This document shows positions 60,201-64,000 of a stretch of 64,000 nt of DNA, in pieces. The notes beneath the pieces were generated by a model. The model was not told where the DNA came from and did not search any database. It saw nothing but the letters and a program-made list of their open reading frames with translations. The stretch's first letter is position 1. Each line of letters starts with the position of its first letter. The stretch covers positions 3,648,618 to 3,712,617 of the forward strand of contig OY848917.1 in assembly GCA_963693285.1 (NCBI GenBank), read 5' to 3'. Made by a program: the position numbers and the translations under genes. Source of the stretch: Xestospongia muta (lineage: Eukaryota > Porifera > Demospongiae > Haplosclerida > Petrosiidae).

Positions 60201-63200
60201 TACTGCAGATAATAATAATACAGCTGCATCAATTAAGCAATGATGTTACTGTATATTACAGCTGTATACTATTTTAATGATTCATGTAGACTATATACAT
60301 TAAACAAATTGGTTGTGTTTCCTGATGTGACAACCTTGTCACCACAAATATCACAAATACCATTGCCATCAGAATTTTACTCAAAATGAGTCCATACCAA
60401 GCTTATTTTGTGCTTGTTTATTGCTCCTTTTGCGGTTGTTATAATTAATCAATAGTAGACTAGAGAATAAGATTTCTAACAACTCAATAAACATTAGCTT
60501 TTGATGTTGATCAATTTGATACTAAAGTAAACTTAAGTTTGGTATGTGGGTGGCTTAGTGGCTAGTTAACTTTATTACAGGTGTGATTAATATGTTACTC
60601 TAAATAAATTGATTAGTTACTTTATATAGTTATTTAAATTACATATAAAGTATTAGACACTAAGAAGTAGTAAATATCACTACAGTCATGTAGTTAATTG
60701 TCAGAGCTATGAAGATTCCATTTAATGTCTCATTAATTAAACAAAATAAAATTTAATGGATGTTGGGTCCTGTATTTGTGAGAGCTGTTGCTATGAAATT
60801 TATAGGAGGACAATCTTTGATACCACATACATGTCATTTTTAAAAAGTCATTTGTTGAAGTTCATAAAATGTTATTTCCATAGTAATCAAAACAACATAT
60901 ATATTGTCAAGAATTTTAAATGTATTTTGTAGTCATGTAAACAACCTAAATGATCATGAACAGGTTAAAACAAGCAATCTATTTGAACAGTGTAGTAATC
61001 TGTCTCTGACTTGTACAAGTCTGTACATACATTGTACATTTGTCACTAAAGTATTTAAATTAGGACAGCACAACCTTTTTGATGGAGTTTATAGAAAGTA
61101 TTTGTCCAAATAATTGATGTTATGAGTCAATCACATTAATTTATTACATGATATTGTTGTGATTAGCTATACTTAATTCTACTAGCATTGTCAGTAAAGT
61201 CAATATAGTGTAATGGATGTTATATGGTGAGTACTTAAGACAATACTACAAAATCTCAATATATTCATATTAGTGGTTATTAATATTCCAGCCCACATGT
61301 GATAGAAAAATAGGGAGTATTAGAATTGCTAAGCCCTAGAAATATTTGTGGTTATCTTGTATAAATACTGTTAATCTTGTCCACTTCATTAGTTGTAACA
61401 AACCTTGAAGACTATCCCAGTAGGTCCCACCACTTCATTCTCCATGACATTCTAATTAGAGCACAGGAGATTGGCTGTCCCAAGCTACAGTATATATTAG
61501 ATTTAAATGGGTCCATCCAAAATAATTAGAATAATTGTTTGTCATTAATACAAGAAACCAATGCTCTTAGATATGTACTTAATAATAGATAATAAATAAT
61601 TTTAGGTATGAATTTAATTGGTCACAAGTATGAAATGCCTCCAAAAAATGTTATTACTTATTGCTAAAAATATTTATTACCTAGCCTTCTAACTGTTTAT
61701 TAATCTAGTGCTACCTTTTACACTTATACCTGCTAACTCTCTACAGCAGGAGGTATATATAATATAAAATATGAGGTTAACTAACATTATGGTATCATAT
61801 TATAGTTGTGGCCAGTAAGTATAATATGTATATTATAAGGTGTTAGTAAGGACCAGGTACATCAAGTTATGATTGTTATCAGTTGTAAGTATATGTATAG
61901 TACATGTACTTTTGTAACATGACATATTGTTTATCAGATCTGTGTATAATATATAATGTAAAAGTGTTTTAGTACTTAATGTATACACATATACTACATG
62001 TGATATAACTATGTAATGTGTAGTTTGTACTTATCTATATGTTGTGACCTTTATTTCTATTATTAACAGGGTGGACGAACTGCTCTACATTATGCCTGTA
62101 TTAATGGACATACAGGTACTGCCCAACTTTTAATTTCAAGTGGTGCCAATATTGATATTACTGATAAGGTTAGTAGTGACATCAAATTATTGCATTTTGT
62201 AAACATATTAATGACAATAATAGTTAAGGGATCATCATATATGAGTACATCTAAAATGTAGAATGACAGTTGTTATGGTGATAGAATTATCTTTTTAATG
62301 GACATTATTTTACTGCAGATAATAATAATACAACTGCATCAATTAAGCAATGATGTTACTGTATATTACAGCTGTATACTATTTTAATGATTCATGTAGA
62401 CTATATACCTTAAACAAATTGGTTGTGTTTCCTGATGTGACAACCTTGTTACCACAAATATCACAAATACCATTGCCATCAGAATTTTACTCAAAATGAG
62501 TCCATACCAAGCTTATTTTGTTCTTGTTTATTGCTCCTCCTGCAGTTGTCATAATTAATCAATAGTAGACTAGAGAATAAGATTTCTAACAACTCAATAC
62601 ATGTTAGCTTTTGATGTTGATCAATTTGATACTAAAGTAAACTTAAGTTTGGTGTGTGGGTGGCTAGTGGCTAGTTAGCTTTATTACAGGTGTGATTAAT
62701 ATGGGTGTGGTTAATACAAATATTAATATTAATACAGCAATAATCACAATACCGATAATAATCAATATTCTAAATTATCAAAAGTATTGATCAATAGTTC
62801 AATATATATCTCCCATTATTAATGACGATGCCTTTTCACATACATGGTTTTCCTATATACTATTTTATGTGAAGCAAAAATTGTTAATTAATTTGCCCTG
62901 GGTAGGGCCTTTTTATACCCAACCTCCTCGTTTAATGGAAGAAACATTTTGTAACTGTTGTCATAGTAACTGGTATTGTGCTATCATTGAAAACTTATTC
63001 AGTTTGTCATTTGTTTTTAATATGGATCAGTGTAGTAAGTAATGTAATTTTAATTCTCACTTTGGATTGTTAGTTACAACACTCAAGTCAATGTATTATA
63101 TATACATGTACATGTGTATATACATAATGTTTATACATATATCATGTACATGTACATTTTATACACATACATGTACATAGCATGTACCCTGAAACTTTAT

Positions 63201-63402
63201 GCCTTAAATACCAGGCACTAAAGAGTTTTAATTTGTCACCTAATATTTTCTATGATATATATATAACTACAATGTAGTTAATTTATTAATATCAATGACA
63301 GTTTACTATCTGAAATTATTTGTTATTTATTTATGTTATTTTAGAATGGCAAGAAACCATTGGATTATATTAACAATAAAGAGACTGTTCAGTTATTATT
63401 AA
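51266..63402 (+). CDS. Gene C: ankyrin-Roc/COR family gene, 3' part outside window
   Basis: Exons 51266-51298, 53005-53097, 54184-54282, 58883-58981, 62070-62168 and 63345-63402, all in phase. It encodes the MATKDGKKMRF leader, two N-terminal ankyrin repeats, two C-terminal-type ankyrin repeats and the capping exon. The last exon ends one base into a codon, as in A and B, so a GTPase exon is expected beyond 64000 but is not seen. It has two fewer repeats of the duplicated type than gene B. Introns 1 and 2 are almost those of gene B, while the exons differ at selected codons. Confidence 0.75.
51299..53004 (+). repeat. Gene C intron 1, near-identical to gene B intron 1
   Basis: Collinear with 17341-19047, differing by scattered substitutions and small indels. 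No exon seen. Confidence 0.6.
53005..53097 (+). CDS. Gene C N-terminal ankyrin repeat 1
   Basis: Starts DDDLFEAAFNGNIAKVKKAI and ends VDATS. It differs from gene B at codons 2, 5, 6, 9, 10, 22 and 31, thirteen bases in all, with no synonymous change. Confidence 0.75.
53098..54183 (+). repeat. Gene C intron 2, shared with gene B
   Basis: Collinear with 19141-20222 and contains the same exon-like segment at 53799-53851. Confidence 0.55.
54184..54282 (+). CDS. Gene C N-terminal ankyrin repeat 2
   Basis: Reads DSYTMLIGASAGGCEQLVIY and ends in NIQDI. It differs from gene B at codons 1, 2, 3, 7, 11, 14, 16, 23, 32 and 33, all replacements, several with two or three bases changed in one codon. Confidence 0.75.
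55636..55851 (+). pseudogene. FLYWCH-like ORF in intron block, copy 3
   Basis: Open for 71 codons; differs from copies 1 and 2 at a few residues. Confidence 0.3.
56140..56262 (-). pseudogene. Antisense BED-like zinc finger exon (best of about ten copies)
   Basis: The minus strand reads KLGMDSFEQNSDGNG, then ICDICGDKVVTSGNTTNLFK, then a GTATAT donor. C-x2-C followed by NTTNL fits the first half of a BED finger; the His pair would lie in a further exon that I cannot find. Copies: about 4110, 7066, 21484, 25262, 29386, 32342, 36536, 60296 and 62409. Confidence 0.45.
56650..56828. mobile_element. Complete palindromic MITE, 179 bp, TTA target duplication
   Basis: Inverted ends AGGCCACC...GGTGGCCT, flanked by TTA at 56647-56649 and 56829-56831. 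The sister copies of this host repeat (for example 21970-21990) read straight across with a single TTA, so the insertion and its duplication are visible directly. Inside are repeated GCAACATGTTGC-like palindromes. A three-base TTA duplication is typical of PIF/Harbinger-type elements; that assignment is inference. Confidence 0.75.
56885..57272 (-). pseudogene. Antisense transposase relic, best copy
   Basis: Minus-strand exons 57272-57163 (SQTYIEIVRYCAEQSMIKVI and onward), 57114-57041 (WVITDARHNSTANAYHTTVS) and 56960-56885 (MDHAVAHTRELEATIWHKIP, then TAA). They are joined by plausible GT-AG sites in phase. The D-A-R-H-x-S pattern followed by an H-T-R-E-L segment is reminiscent of DDE transposases of the Kolobok kind, but I cannot confirm the family. 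Only a fragment remains. Confidence 0.45.
58883..58981 (+). CDS. Gene C ankyrin exon g
   Basis: Phase-0 repeat exon, TALHYACINGHTG. Variable positions 1, 3, 8, 11, 12 read Y, R, Y, I, N. Confidence 0.8.
58982..62069 (+). repeat. Gene C intron 4: duplicated block
   Basis: Contains a BED-like antisense exon at about 60296-60415 and the repeated segment at 60710-61113. It matches 2803-6193 of gene A better than the gene B blocks, for example at 59640-60060 against 3480-3900. Confidence 0.55.
62070..62168 (+). CDS. Gene C ankyrin exon h
   Basis: Same as exon g except Gly for Tyr at position 1 (GGT against TAT), a two-base change in the first codon and nothing else. Confidence 0.8.
62169..63344 (+). 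repeat. Gene C intron 5
   Basis: Short block: BED-like antisense exon at about 62409-62520 and the TACATG short repeats near 63090-63190, collinear with 36370-37480 of gene B. Confidence 0.5.
63345..63402 (+). CDS. Gene C capping/linker exon (58 bases)
   Basis: NGKKPLDYINNKETVQLL with one extra TTA codon before the donor, compared with 55 bases in A and B. Phase is kept. The donor is GTAAAT rather than GTAAGT. Confidence 0.7.
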
Positions 63403-64000
63403 GTAAATGGTTTATTAAGTGTACAATGTTTGTTATTTTAACTTTTCATATAATGCTGTACACAACACATGTAACCTTTATATTTACCAAATGAAAGTAT
63501 CATTACAGTTTTTCACAATGTTAGTTCACTTTTTGAGTATTAAGAACTAAAATTTGGTAGGAAAGTAAATGTATGATAGTATTTTTCTAGTCAAAAGATC
63601 ATATGTCATTGCTCTACCTTCAACAGTTGTGAAATGTATTGTAACATCAATTTCACTTAAAATATTTGTATCAAAAGTATTTGTAACAAATGGTAAACAT
63701 TAATGCCTTAAAACTTGTCAATGACATATTTGTTTAAATCAGACTTTAGTTTCAATAAAAAGTATGTAATTGGTTTACTTACTATCGTAATATAAATATG
63801 CATTTCATTTTTTTGTAGTTTTATGATAATCATTTAAATCTTGTTTGCCTTTACAACTGTCAATGATTCATCCACAATGGTCTTATGTTAAGTTTACAAA
63901 AGTAATAGCTTATGATTAAGTGACCTTGTAAGTATACCTTCAAGAATTCGTTAAGTTCTTTTAATAGTTAATACAGTTTTTAATACAATTATGTGTGATT
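63403..64000 (+). repeat. Gene C intron 6, start
   Basis: Partly collinear with 8060-8350 and 37537-38230. No exon before the window ends. Confidence 0.45.

Overview
The window is AT-rich nuclear DNA of an animal. Coding sequence sits in phase-consistent exons with GT-AG introns, and the encoded domains (ankyrin repeats, a Roc/COR-like GTPase module, CARD and Death domains, a HECT ligase) are metazoan. The gene style suggests a sponge or another early-branching animal; that placement is inference.

The main content is a tandem cluster of paralogous genes on the + strand, encoding ankyrin repeats, then a P-loop Roc/COR-like GTPase module, then a death-fold domain. Gene A (from before base 1 to about 11976) enters the window inside its ankyrin part and ends with a CARD. 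A broken fragment A2 (12458-14013) has the family's first exon joined to the back half of the COR region and a Death domain instead of a CARD; that domain carries an in-frame TGA. Gene B (17308-41803) is complete: about 1,077 codons in 13 exons, six ankyrin repeats, Roc/COR, CARD. Gene C (51266 to beyond 64000) starts like B and leaves the window just before its GTPase exon.

Each of the eight C-terminal-type ankyrin repeats is one 99-base, phase-0 exon inside a duplicated block of about 3-4 kb. The introns are nearly identical between copies, yet the exons differ almost only by amino-acid-changing substitutions at a few codons. Those codons are the classical target-contact positions of the ankyrin fold. 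The same holds for the two N-terminal repeats of B versus C. This looks like a rapidly diversifying recognition surface joined to a conserved signalling module, in the manner of an innate immune receptor family.

Between A2 and B lies a poorly resolved minus-strand gene (14990-16302). Between B and C sit a 444-bp foldback element (43338-43781) and a 6.4-kb DNA transposon with long inverted ends (44312-50676). The transposon carries two multi-exon genes: a HECT-type ubiquitin ligase and a DDE integrase-like transposase. Each has one apparent single-base frameshift. A small palindromic element with a TTA target duplication is complete at 56650-56828 and half present at 1-90. The large introns also carry antisense pieces of an old transposase, a BED-like zinc finger and a FLYWCH-like ORF, copied along with the blocks. 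I saw no rRNA, tRNA or CRISPR array.
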